From positions 1 through 18,830 of the forward strand of contig CAKZIX010000078.1 in the NCBI GenBank assembly GCA_936936565.1: a stretch of 18,830 nt of DNA. Direction: 5' to 3'. Shown here in pieces: positions 8,434 through 14,877 of this stretch. The notes under the pieces are model-generated. The model saw nothing but the letters and a program-made list of their open reading frames with translations, ran no database searches and was not told the origin of the DNA. Within the stretch, counting starts at the first letter, position 1, and each line of letters starts with the position of its first letter. Source of the DNA: an uncultured Nocardiaceae bacterium. Its GTDB lineage: Bacteria; Actinomycetota; Actinomycetes; Mycobacteriales; Mycobacteriaceae. A program made the translations under genes and the position numbers.

Positions 8434-8999
8434 CACCGAAAGACGATCTCGAACCGCGCAACTCCGGGCTGCGCCGCTGGGTGATTCGCGGCATCGGCAT
8501 CGTCGTGGTAGTCGCCGTGCTGGTCATCGCCTACTTCATCTTGGCGGCGTTCATTCCGCGGGCCTGGGCGCAGCGCGTCGGGACGATGGTCGATGGCGGC
8601 TTCTTCGCCGGCACCATGTGGGGACTCGTGATCGGCAGCGTGTGCACCTTCGTGCCGCTGCTCGCGCTGATGTTCGCGGTGCTGTGGTTCCGGATCCGCG
8701 GGGTCGGCAAGGTCTTGGCCGGCCTCGCCGTGCTCGTCGGGCTCGCGTTCGCCGTGCCGAACCTGATGACGCTCACCGTGGTGCTGGGCAACGGCAGCGG
8801 CGCGCACGCCGGCCAGCGCATCATGGACGTCGAGGCGCCCGCCTTCCGCGGCGCGTCGCTGATCGGCGCCATCGCGGCCGCGCTGGTCTTTCTGCTCGTC
8901 GCCGCGTACGTCGGCAAGTACAAGTACCGCGGGATGAAGATCAAGCGCTCGCGCGAGCGCGAACGTGCCGAGCGCGACAACGCCGAGCCCGCCGCCTGA
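8430..8999 (+). CDS. Four-helix integral membrane protein of unknown function
   Basis: This 189-aa protein has four predicted membrane helices at about residues 19-41, 62-87, 93-116 and 142-162, joined by short loops. A longer loop at 118-141 carries GNGSGAHAGQR. The cytoplasmic tail KYKYRGMKIKRSRERERAERD is strongly basic and probably helical. The start ATG overlaps the TGA of the dinB-like gene and has GGAGA upstream, so the two are probably one transcript with coupled translation. Similar proteins in Nocardia and Rhodococcus are labelled permease or membrane protein without a known role. The link to the polymerase may be only transcriptional. Confidence 0.85.
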   Translation: MTPKDDLEPRNSGLRRWVIRGIGIVVVVAVLVIAYFILAAFIPRAWAQRVGTMVDGGFFAGTMWGLVIGSVCTFVPLLALMFAVLWFRIRGVGKVLAGLAVLVGLAFAVPNLMTLTVVLGNGSGAHAGQRIMDVEAPAFRGASLIGAIAAALVFLLVAAYVGKYKYRGMKIKRSRERERAERDNAEPAA

Positions 9000-9038
9000 G
9001 CGCGGACTCGCGGAGCGCGCCACCTGAACCGGGCGTCA

Positions 9039-9044
9039 TAGACT
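9039..9044 (+). promoter_or_regulatory. Weak -10 candidate before the quinone oxidoreductase gene
   Basis: TAGACT in the 80-bp gap after the membrane protein gene fits the TANNNT consensus, about 35 nt before the GTG at 9080. No convincing -35 is seen, so read-through from the dinB transcript is also possible. Confidence 0.25.
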
Positions 9045-9079
9045 CGCGACGACACCGCCCCGCAACGAAGGGAGGCGCC

Positions 9080-10063
9080 GTGCGCGCCGTTCAGATCACG
9101 CGCCTCGACGGCCCCGCCGCCATCGAGATCTCCGACATCCCCGAGCCGGAGGCCGCGCCCGGCACGGTCCTGGTCGACGTGCACGCCGCGGGCGTGGCGT
9201 TTCCCGACGCGCTGATGTCGCGCGGGCTCTACCAATACAAGCCGGAATTGCCCTTCGTGCCCGGCAGCGAGATCGCCGGCGTGGTCCGCAGTGCGCCCGC
9301 CGACTCCGGATTCGCCCCCGGCGATCGGGTGGTCGGGCTGTCCGCGCTGGCCGGCGCCATGACCGAAACCATTGCGCTGCAACCGGGCAACGTCTTCCGG
9401 CTGCCCAAGGCCATCTCCTTCGAGGCCGGCGCCGGAATCTTGTTCAACGACCTCACCGTGCACTTCGCGCTGCGGGATCGGGCGAAGCTGGCCACCGGGG
9501 AGACCGTGCTCGTGCACGGGGCCGCGGGCGGCATCGGCACGTCCACGCTGCGGCTGGCCCCGGCGCTGGGCGCGAGCCGCGTGATCGCCGTAGTGAGTAC
9601 CGAGGAGAAGGCCGACATCGCGCGCGCCGCCGGGGCCACCGACGTCGTGCTCGTCGACGGCTGGCTCGCCGCGGTGAAGGAGCTCACCGGCGGCAAGGGC
9701 GTCGACATCGTCGTCGATCCGGTCGGCGGCGACCGGTTCACCGACAGCCTGCGCTCGCTGGCGCCGGCCGGGCGGATCGTGGTGCTCGGCTTCACCGGTG
9801 GCGAGATCCCGACCGTGAAGGTGAATCGCCTGCTGCTCAACAACATCAGCGTTGTCGGCGGCGGCTGGGGCGCCTGGTGGCTGACGCACCCGGGCTACCT
9901 CGAACAGCAGTGGGCCGAGGTCGAGCCCCTGCTGGCATCGGGCACGCTGCGCGCGCCCGACCCGGTCGTGTACCCGCTGGAGCAGGCGGCCGAGGCGATC
10001 GCTTCGCTCGAAAACCGTACGGCCAAGGGCAAAGTCGTGCTGTCGCTGGGGCGAGCGGAGTGA
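9080..10063 (+). CDS. NADPH:quinone oxidoreductase-like protein (zinc-free MDR family)
   Basis: This 327-aa protein is a medium-chain dehydrogenase/reductase of the quinone oxidoreductase group. The N-terminal GroES-like domain includes VDVHAAGVAFPDALMSRGLYQ and the FVPGSEIAGVV segment; the cysteine and histidine zinc ligands of alcohol dehydrogenases are absent. The Rossmann domain has HGAAGGIG at residues 146-153, followed by GATDVVLVDG and VVDPVGGDRF; the C-terminus ends in the usual GKVVLSLG. Such enzymes reduce quinones or enones using NADPH. The GTG at 9080 is preceded by GGGAGG. The last codons before the TGA (tcg ctg ggg cga gcg gag) lie inside the first copy of a direct repeat, so the 3' end has been duplicated into the gap that follows. 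The exact substrate is unknown. Confidence 0.9.
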   Translation: MRAVQITRLDGPAAIEISDIPEPEAAPGTVLVDVHAAGVAFPDALMSRGLYQYKPELPFVPGSEIAGVVRSAPADSGFAPGDRVVGLSALAGAMTETIALQPGNVFRLPKAISFEAGAGILFNDLTVHFALRDRAKLATGETVLVHGAAGGIGTSTLRLAPALGASRVIAVVSTEEKADIARAAGATDVVLVDGWLAAVKELTGGKGVDIVVDPVGGDRFTDSLRSLAPAGRIVVLGFTGGEIPTVKVNRLLLNNISVVGGGWGAWWLTHPGYLEQQWAEVEPLLASGTLRAPDPVVYPLEQAAEAIASLENRTAKGKVVLSLGRAE

Positions 10064-10132
10064 CGGGATACATCGCTGGGGCGAGCGGAGCGACGGGAAT
10101 TTCGCCGCGCCAGGGCGAGCGAAGCGGCGGGG
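10043..10132 (+). repeat. Two-copy direct repeat seeded in a gene 3' end, plus a degenerate third copy
   Basis: A 25-bp segment at 10043-10067 recurs at 10073-10097 with one mismatch, at a 30-bp period. A shorter related piece, gggcgagcgaagcgg, lies at 10113-10127. The first copy contains the last six codons and stop of the quinone oxidoreductase gene. The core gcgagcggag also resembles part of the 96-bp repeats further on, read on the minus strand. Confidence 0.8.
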
Positions 10133-10133
10133 C

Positions 10134-11249
10134 GTGAGCATCCAGCTGGACAATCGCGTCCTCAACCGCACGCTGCTGGCGCGGCAGCATCTGCTCGCGC
10201 GCACCACGGCCGACGTCGCGACGGTGGTCGAGCACCTGATCGGGCTGCAGGCCCAGGATGTGCCGCCGCCGTTCGTGGCGCTGTGGAGCCGGGTCGCCGA
10301 TTTCGATCCCGACATCGTCGACCGCGGCCTCGAGGATCGCTCGCTGGCCCGAATCACGTTGATGCGCGGCACGATTCACCTGGTCACGGCGCGTGATGCC
10401 CGGCGCATCGCGCCGCATATCCAGCCCGAGCTGGAGAAGGCGCCGTTCCGGAAGGGCTTCAATTTCGGCGCCACCGTCGGGCTCGATCCCGAAGAGGTGC
10501 GCGCCGCCGGGGAGGCCGCCCTGGGCGCGGAGCCGATGAGCGCGGCCGAGTTGCGCGAGTTGGCCCAGCAGCGGTGGCCGGATCGCAACGGATCGGCGCT
10601 GCTGCAGACCTGGCTGTACCTGCTGCCGGTACTGCAGGTGCCGCCGCGCGGCAAGTGGCGCAACAACTCTCGGCCCACGTGGTGCCGGATCGAGTCGTGG
10701 CTCGGCCCGGTGGTGACCGATTATCCGGTCGACGACCTGGTGCTGCGCTATCTGCGCGCGTTCGGTCCGGCCTCCACGATGGACATGCAGTCGTGGTCGC
10801 GGCTGACCGGATTCAAAGAAGTGGTCGAGCGGCTGGGCGATCAGCTGCGCACCTACACCGACGACCGCGGCCGCACCCTCTACGACGTTGCCGACGGCGT
10901 GCTCGAAGATCCCGACCGGCCGGCACCGGTGCGCTACTTGTCCTGGTACGACAATGCCTTGCTCTCGCACAAGGATCGCGCACGCATCGTCCCCGAGAGC
11001 GTCGACTTCTCCGTGTCCGGCACGCTGGTGTCGAGCGTGCTGGTCGACGGGTTCCTGGCCGGGCTGTACAAGGTCTACGCCGACAAGGACGTCGCGACTC
11101 TGCGGATGAGCGTGCGTGCCGCACTTACCAAGCGGCAGGCCGCCGACGTCGAAGCCGAAGGTCTGCGGCTGCTCGCGTTCCTGGAACCCGAGCGCGAGCA
11201 CCGCTACGAGCTGGTGGGCGCCGACGAAACCTTCGCGCCGCGACGCTAG
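10134..11249 (+). CDS. AlkZ-like (HTH_42, winged-helix) putative DNA glycosylase
   Basis: This 371-aa protein belongs to the winged-helix domain family (HTH_42, DUF1006) that contains AlkZ and AlkX/YcaQ, glycosylases that open bulky or crosslinked alkylated bases. The N-terminal part has LLARTTADVATVVEHLIGLQAQDVPPPFVALWSRV, with a Q39-x-Q41 motif at the catalytic place of AlkZ-type members. DRSLARITLMRGTIHLVTARDA and SALLQTWLYLLPVLQVPPRGKWRN are also typical. The C-terminal part carries RYLSWYDNALLSHKDRARIVPE, the conserved YDN segment. The start is a GTG with only a weak upstream purine run. The gene lies between two repeat arrays, and the first 25-bp unit downstream overlaps its stop codon. 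A DNA-repair or self-resistance role is inferred from the family; no biosynthetic cluster is visible here. Confidence 0.85.
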   Translation: MSIQLDNRVLNRTLLARQHLLARTTADVATVVEHLIGLQAQDVPPPFVALWSRVADFDPDIVDRGLEDRSLARITLMRGTIHLVTARDARRIAPHIQPELEKAPFRKGFNFGATVGLDPEEVRAAGEAALGAEPMSAAELRELAQQRWPDRNGSALLQTWLYLLPVLQVPPRGKWRNNSRPTWCRIESWLGPVVTDYPVDDLVLRYLRAFGPASTMDMQSWSRLTGFKEVVERLGDQLRTYTDDRGRTLYDVADGVLEDPDRPAPVRYLSWYDNALLSHKDRARIVPESVDFSVSGTLVSSVLVDGFLAGLYKVYADKDVATLRMSVRAALTKRQAADVEAEGLRLLAFLEPEREHRYELVGADETFAPRR

Positions 11250-11365
11250 GACACCGCCAACACGTGACGCTAGGACACCGCCGAACAGGTGACGCGAGGA
11301 CACCGCCGAACAGGTGACGCTAGGACACCGCCGAACAGGTGACGCTAGGACACCGCCGAACAGGT
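11242..11365 (+). repeat. Five tandem 25-bp repeats starting in the stop codon region of the AlkZ-like gene
   Basis: The unit begins gacgctaggacaccgccgaa and ends caggt (25 bp). Copies are at 11242-11265 (24 bp, diverged), 11266-11290, 11291-11315 (one change, cgagg for ctagg), 11316-11340 and 11341-11365. Copies 2, 4 and 5 are identical. The tag in the unit is the actual stop codon in copy 1, so the array arose from the 3' end of the gene. The structure is VNTR-like and probably variable between strains. Confidence 0.95.
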
Positions 11366-11636
11366 GCTGCAGTCGCGCGGCGCAGCCGCCGGCCGAGCAT
11401 CGCCACGGCGACCGTGGCGATACCGAAAGTTGTTCCCAGTTGGCGATTCCGGCGTGGAATGTGGTGCGCGATATCAGATAGCCCATCGTTTGGTGGCCTG
11501 CAACAGCGCCCAAGCGTGCGAATCGCGCGATGTGATTCGGTGCCGGCCCCGTCGACTCGTGTGACTGAAGTGACCTTGCTACTACTCGAGTGAAGTCTCC
11601 GTGGTCGATTCGGCGAATCGACCCGCCGGCCGAAGC
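11366..11636. other. Gene-poor stretch, no recognisable content
   Basis: Between the 25-bp and 96-bp repeats I see no frame with a recognisable protein, no RNA gene and no clear promoter. Short open frames exist on both strands, but none has a good ribosome binding site and conserved-looking sequence together. The AT content is somewhat higher than in the flanking genes, as expected for decaying or intergenic sequence. Confidence 0.5.
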
Positions 11637-11880
11637 GAACGGCACTTTCGCTCCGCTCGACGGAACCAAAGCGCCACTCGCGCCACCCCGACTGCCGTGC
11701 CAGAGACCTCAGGCTGCGCGTGTACAGCGAACGAACGGCACTTCCGCTCCGCTCAACTGAACCAAAGCGCCATTCGCGCCACCCCGACTGCCGTGCCAGA
11801 GACCTGAGGCTGCGCGAGGACAGCGAACGAACGGCACTTCCGCTCCGCTCGACGGAACCAAAGCGCCACTCGCTCCACCC
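11637..11880 (+). repeat. 96-bp direct repeats, about 2.5 copies
   Basis: Copies run 11637-11732, 11733-11828 and a partial one 11829-11880, each starting gaacggcactt. Copies 1 and 2 differ at only a few positions. The core includes gctccgctcgacggaaccaa and gactgccgtgccagagacct. The period is a multiple of three, so an open frame crosses the copies and would give a 32-residue repeat, but the composition looks non-coding. Resembles dispersed intergenic repeats of actinomycetes; its identity is unknown. Confidence 0.9.
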
Positions 11881-11881
11881 A

Positions 11882-11932
11882 GGCCGCCGCCCAGGTCGAC
11901 GCCGCGTTCGGGCGCAAACGCAGGCGGCGGCC
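11882..11932. terminator. Long-loop inverted repeat downstream of the carboxylase remnant
   Basis: ggccgccgcc at 11882-11891 is exactly complementary to ggcggcggcc at 11923-11932 (10-bp stem, 31-nt loop). It lies 14 nt beyond the stop of the minus-strand pseudogene, so it may be that gene's old terminator. Confidence 0.3.
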
Positions 11933-11945
11933 GGGGTTGCGGGCG

Positions 11946-12317
11946 CTACAGCGGGAGCGGGTGGTGCTTGCGCGGGTTGCGCTGTACTCGCTTGGCGCGC
12001 AACGGCTCAGGGCGCGACGGACGTGGACGCGGGTGGTCGCGGGGCTCGATGTCGCCGCGTTCGGCGGCGATCCAGGGCGTGGCCATGGTCGCGTTGTAGA
12101 AGTCGATCATCTGCTTGCGGACCTCAGGTCGCCGGCGGCCTCCAGGAGGTTGCGGCCGATGATGCTGACCGCGCTTTCGGCACCCACACGGCGGTGGGGC
12201 CCGGCCAGGGCGCCGAGCTGCTTGCAGCCCGTCCCCGCCGGGGGCCCTGCGCACGATGTCGGTGACGATCGGCACTGTCGCGCGCGGCAGCGAGAAGAAG
12301 CACCGTCCGCCGCGCTC
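11946..12317 (-). pseudogene. Remnant of an acyl-CoA carboxylase beta (carboxyltransferase) subunit gene, C-terminal part
   Basis: On the minus strand, pieces of the carboxyltransferase C-terminus can be read, but in alternating frames. The first piece (from 12317) reads RGGRCFFSLPRATVPIVTDIV. The second, about 12229-12128 in the next frame, reads GCKQLGALAG then VGAESAVSIIGRNLLEAAGD. The third, back in the first frame, reads PEVRKQMIDFYNATMATPW, then IAAERG. ATTRVHVRRALSR (from 12040) is in the second frame again. The end, LRAKRVQRNPRKHHPLPL, is in the first frame and stops at TAG (11948-11946). Intact AccD/PccB-type proteins are about 500 aa with this order near the end (ATVP, MGAEGAV-like, NPYAAAERG-like, RKH-PL). 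Only about the last quarter remains, with at least four frame changes. It cannot encode a working enzyme as read. Confidence 0.75.
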
Positions 12318-12366
12318 GATTTCCAGCGGGCGTTCCAAAACTACTGTGATGGAAAGGTTTTCGCTG

Positions 12367-12390
12367 CGGGCCCGCTCATCGGCGGGCCCG
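12367..12390 (-). terminator. Terminator of the four-helix membrane protein gene
   Basis: cgggcccgc at 12367-12375 pairs exactly with gcgggcccg at 12382-12390 (9-bp GC stem, 6-nt loop). It lies 28 nt beyond the minus-strand stop codon at 12419. Confidence 0.65.
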
Positions 12391-12418
12391 ACTGTTGCGC
12401 CACGATGACGTCGATCCG

Positions 12419-12922
12419 CTACTGGTGCGTGCGCAGTTGCTCGCGGCTGGCTGCCGGGGTCGCCGGTGCCGCGGTGTGGCGTGGCCAGGTCCAGGCGGCG
12501 TGCAAGACGAAGGCCAGCAGCAGCACCTCGAGTCCGATGGAGAGGCCGTAGAAGTAGGCGTAAGACCAGGGCTCCCCGGCCACGTTGTACACCGTGACGG
12601 GAATGTAGAGCGTTGCCACCACAAGATTGGTGGTGCGGTTGGCACGGGCGGGCAGTGTCGTGGCGAGCACGATCATGAGGATCGGGATGGCCATGAGGGT
12701 GAGCGCCATGGCGACAAAGGTTGGGCCGGTGGCGAATTCGTGGACCCGGCCGCGAAGGAGTTCGTCGAGGAAGCCGGGCTTGTAGAGGGCGAGGTAGTCG
12801 ACGTAGATGTAGAGGAACATGAAGCTGGTCCATGCTGCGGCGAGCTTGGCCTGCACGGGCAGGCGCAGTTCTTCCAGCGTGCGCTGGGCCGGCGGATTCT
12901 CCAGCGCGGCGTGGGTTTTCAT
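12419..12922 (-). CDS. Four-helix membrane protein (DUF6326-like), divergent from a two-component pair
   Basis: This 167-aa protein has four membrane helices, at about residues 28-50 (AAAWTSFMFLYIYVDYLALY), 68-90, 97-118 and 120-147, with short polar ends. The motif FMFLYIYVDYLALYKPGF and the VYNVAGEPWSYAYFYGL loop fit a family of small actinobacterial membrane proteins that I believe is DUF6326; the family number is from memory. The ATG at 12922 is preceded by AGGAG at 7 nt. The frame stays open far upstream, but that part is antisense to the kinase gene. It is divergent from the sensor kinase gene across 162 bp, and a hairpin follows it. Gene layout suggests it is a target of, or partner to, the two-component system. 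Its function is unknown. Confidence 0.82.
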   Translation of the reverse strand: MKTHAALENPPAQRTLEELRLPVQAKLAAAWTSFMFLYIYVDYLALYKPGFLDELLRGRVHEFATGPTFVAMALTLMAIPILMIVLATTLPARANRTTNLVVATLYIPVTVYNVAGEPWSYAYFYGLSIGLEVLLLAFVLHAAWTWPRHTAAPATPAASREQLRTHQ

Positions 12923-13072
12923 CACACGGCTCCTTTGGCTCGATCGAGTGGGTGCCTCAACCTTCACGAATTCCGGCGGCGAGCACATCAGGCCGCGACC
13001 CTGATCCGCCCTGGCCGTCGGCACAGCCGAACTCTTGTACTTTCGGCGGATACCTCCGGCCCGCGGGCTGCT

Positions 13073-13078
13073 TAGGCT
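13073..13078 (+). promoter_or_regulatory. -10 element of the sensor kinase gene
   Basis: TAGGCT lies 6 nt before the ATG at 13085, again predicting a leaderless transcript. No Shine-Dalgarno is seen. The rest of the 162-bp divergent gap shows no clear paired operator. Confidence 0.5.
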
Positions 13079-13084
13079 GATCGA

Positions 13085-14227
13085 ATGGCCACCAACGCAC
13101 TGCGCTCGCTGTGGGCCGAACCGCGACCCACGAACGCCCCGGACTCGGGACCGTGGGACTGGGCTTTGGTCGCGGCACTGGTCGGCTGGTCCGTGGTGGA
13201 AGTGGTGCTCAGCCAAGACTTGGCGCCCGGCCCGCTGCTGCTGCTGGCGGCGCTTGGGGTTTTCGGCGCCCTGTTGTGGCGACGCACGCACCCGTTCGCC
13301 GCGGTGGCGGTCTCCTTCGGCACGTTGACGATCGTCGACATCATCAGAATTGCTACCGGGGCGCACGGCGCTCTGCTGAACAGCGTCTCCGCGGTGTTGA
13401 TCCTGGCCTACGCCCTGTTCCGGTGGGGCTCCGGTCGGGAAGCCGCATCCGGCCTGGGCGTCATTGCGCTCTGGCTGGCCATCACCCGCGTCGCCGAACC
13501 CTTGAGCCTGGGCGAAACGGTCTCCGGGTACGCGGTCTTCCTGTTCGCCGCCGCGCTCGGTGCCGCGATCCGCTATCGCGCCAAGATCCGCATCCGCGAC
13601 ATCGATCACGCCAAGGCCCGCGAACGTGAACAGCTCGCTCGGGAACTCCACGACACCGTCGCCCACCACGTCTCGGGCATCGCCATCCAGGCCCAAGCCG
13701 GACGTGCCGCCGCAGCGACCCATCCCGAGCGTGCCCTCGAGGTCCTGGCCGTCATCGAGGACGCCGCGACCCGCACCCTCACCGAACTGCGCGCCATCGT
13801 CGGCGTACTTCGCGCCGGACAGGACACCGTGTTCGCACCGCAGCCCGGCGTCGCCGAGATCGAGCAGCTCGCCACCGATGACCGGACACGCCCCCGCGTC
13901 GAGGTGACGCTTTCCGGCGAGTTCGACGATCTCAGCCCGGCGGTCGGGGCCGCGGTGTACCGCCTGGCTCAGGAGTCCATCACCAACGCACGACGGCACG
14001 CCCGCCACGCGACCCAGGTCACCGTCGCGGTCACCGGCGACGCCGACCGGGTGCGGCTGACCGTCGACGACGACGGCTCCGCCCCAGCAGGCCGCGCCCC
14101 CGCAGGCTACGGCCTGGTGGGCATGGCCGAACGTGCCACACTGCTCGGCGGCACGTTCCACGCAGGCCCCGCCGAGCGGGGCTGGCGGGTAGCGGCGGTC
14201 CTGCCCCGAATCGGGACGCCGCGATGA
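13085..14227 (+). CDS. NarL-type two-component sensor histidine kinase (HisKA_3)
   Basis: This 380-aa membrane kinase has an N-terminal sensor of about five or six membrane helices (residues 25-170), with no large outside loop. The dimerisation/phosphoacceptor domain reads REREQLARELHDTVAHHVSG with phospho-accepting His189. The HATPase domain has the N-box QESITNARRHA (Asn301), DDDG, and the G-box GYGLVGMAERATLLGG. The general layout is that of the actinobacterial DesK/NarL group, which often senses membrane state or small hydrophobic compounds; that role is an inference. The stop overlaps the ATG of the response regulator (ATGA), so the pair is translationally coupled. The gene is divergent from the four-helix membrane protein. 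Confidence 0.95.
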   Translation: MATNALRSLWAEPRPTNAPDSGPWDWALVAALVGWSVVEVVLSQDLAPGPLLLLAALGVFGALLWRRTHPFAAVAVSFGTLTIVDIIRIATGAHGALLNSVSAVLILAYALFRWGSGREAASGLGVIALWLAITRVAEPLSLGETVSGYAVFLFAAALGAAIRYRAKIRIRDIDHAKAREREQLARELHDTVAHHVSGIAIQAQAGRAAAATHPERALEVLAVIEDAATRTLTELRAIVGVLRAGQDTVFAPQPGVAEIEQLATDDRTRPRVEVTLSGEFDDLSPAVGAAVYRLAQESITNARRHARHATQVTVAVTGDADRVRLTVDDDGSAPAGRAPAGYGLVGMAERATLLGGTFHAGPAERGWRVAAVLPRIGTPR

Positions 14228-14877
14228 GCATCCGGGTCCTCATCGCCGACGACCAGCCCATCGTGCGCACCGGGCTGACCATGCTGCTCGACGCCCAACC
14301 CGACATCGACGTGGTAGGCGCGGCCGCCGACGGGCGCGAGGCAGTCCGCCTGGCGCTGGAACTACGCCCGGACGTCGGCCTGTTTGACGTCCGCATGCCG
14401 CTGATGGACGGCATCGAAGCCACCCGGCGCCTCGCCGGCCCCGACGTCACCGACCCCCTGCCGATCGTGGTCATCACCACGTTCGACCTCGACGAGTATG
14501 TCCACGGGGCGCTCAAAGCCGGTGCCCGCGGGTTCCTGCTCAAGGATGCCGGACCCGCTTTGCTCACCCAGGCCATCCACGCCGCCGCCGACGGAGACGC
14601 ACTGATCGCGCCCAGCGTGACCGTTCGGCTGCTCGCGGCGTTCGCCCACGCACAGACCGCACGACCGCGGCACCCGACCGAACCGCTCACCGCCCGCGAA
14701 GAGGAGGTCCTCGTGCCGGTAGCGAAGGGCCGCACCAACAGTGAGATCGCCGGCGAGCTCCACATCACCCCAAGCACCGTCAAAGCTCACCTCGCCAGCC
14801 TCATGCGAAAGCTCGGCGCCCGAAACCGGGTGGAGGTCGCCATGTGGGCCTACGAGACGGGTCGCATCGCTAACTGA
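14224..14877 (+). CDS. NarL/FixJ-family response regulator
   Basis: This 217-aa regulator has an N-terminal receiver domain with the acidic pair Asp9-Asp10, phospho-accepting Asp55 (VGLFDVRMPLMDG), the switch Thr in VITTF and Lys in FLLKD. The C-terminal LuxR-type HTH (about residues 150-210) reads LTAREEEVLVPVAKG, NSEIAGELHITPSTVKAHL. It overlaps the kinase gene by ATGA and surely works with it. When phosphorylated it would dimerise and bind DNA; the divergent membrane protein gene is the closest likely target. The last 8 bp overlap the end of the convergent PhoD-like gene, leaving no room for a terminator between them. Confidence 0.95.
   Translation: MSIRVLIADDQPIVRTGLTMLLDAQPDIDVVGAAADGREAVRLALELRPDVGLFDVRMPLMDGIEATRRLAGPDVTDPLPIVVITTFDLDEYVHGALKAGARGFLLKDAGPALLTQAIHAAADGDALIAPSVTVRLLAAFAHAQTARPRHPTEPLTAREEEVLVPVAKGRTNSEIAGELHITPSTVKAHLASLMRKLGARNRVEVAMWAYETGRIAN

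Noticed and set aside
8531..10372. Minus-strand open frame of 613 codons opposite the membrane protein and the oxidoreductase
   Set aside because: It is antisense to three well-supported genes and shows no recognisable domain.
11242..11365. CRISPR array
   Set aside because: The 25-bp units are directly adjacent with no spacers, and there are no cas genes in the window.
11400..11480. Minus-strand segment reading GTTFGIATVAVAMLGRRL, like the end of a membrane protein
   Set aside because: It is too short and has no upstream support in frame; a chance hydrophobic stretch cannot be excluded.
9846..11669. Minus-strand open frame of 607 codons opposite the AlkZ-like gene and the 25-bp array
   Set aside because: It is a shadow frame. 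The repeated GGVLAS-like peptide comes from translating the 25-bp DNA repeats.
11601..11807. Plus-strand ORF with a 32-residue repeat across the 96-bp units
   Set aside because: The period being a multiple of three keeps the frame open by chance. There is no ribosome binding site, and the composition is Arg/Thr/Ser-rich without a recognised fold.
12923..14161. Upstream extension of the four-helix membrane protein frame on the minus strand
   Set aside because: A start at 12922 with AGGAG gives a normal membrane protein. The extension is antisense to the sensor kinase and has non-protein-like composition.
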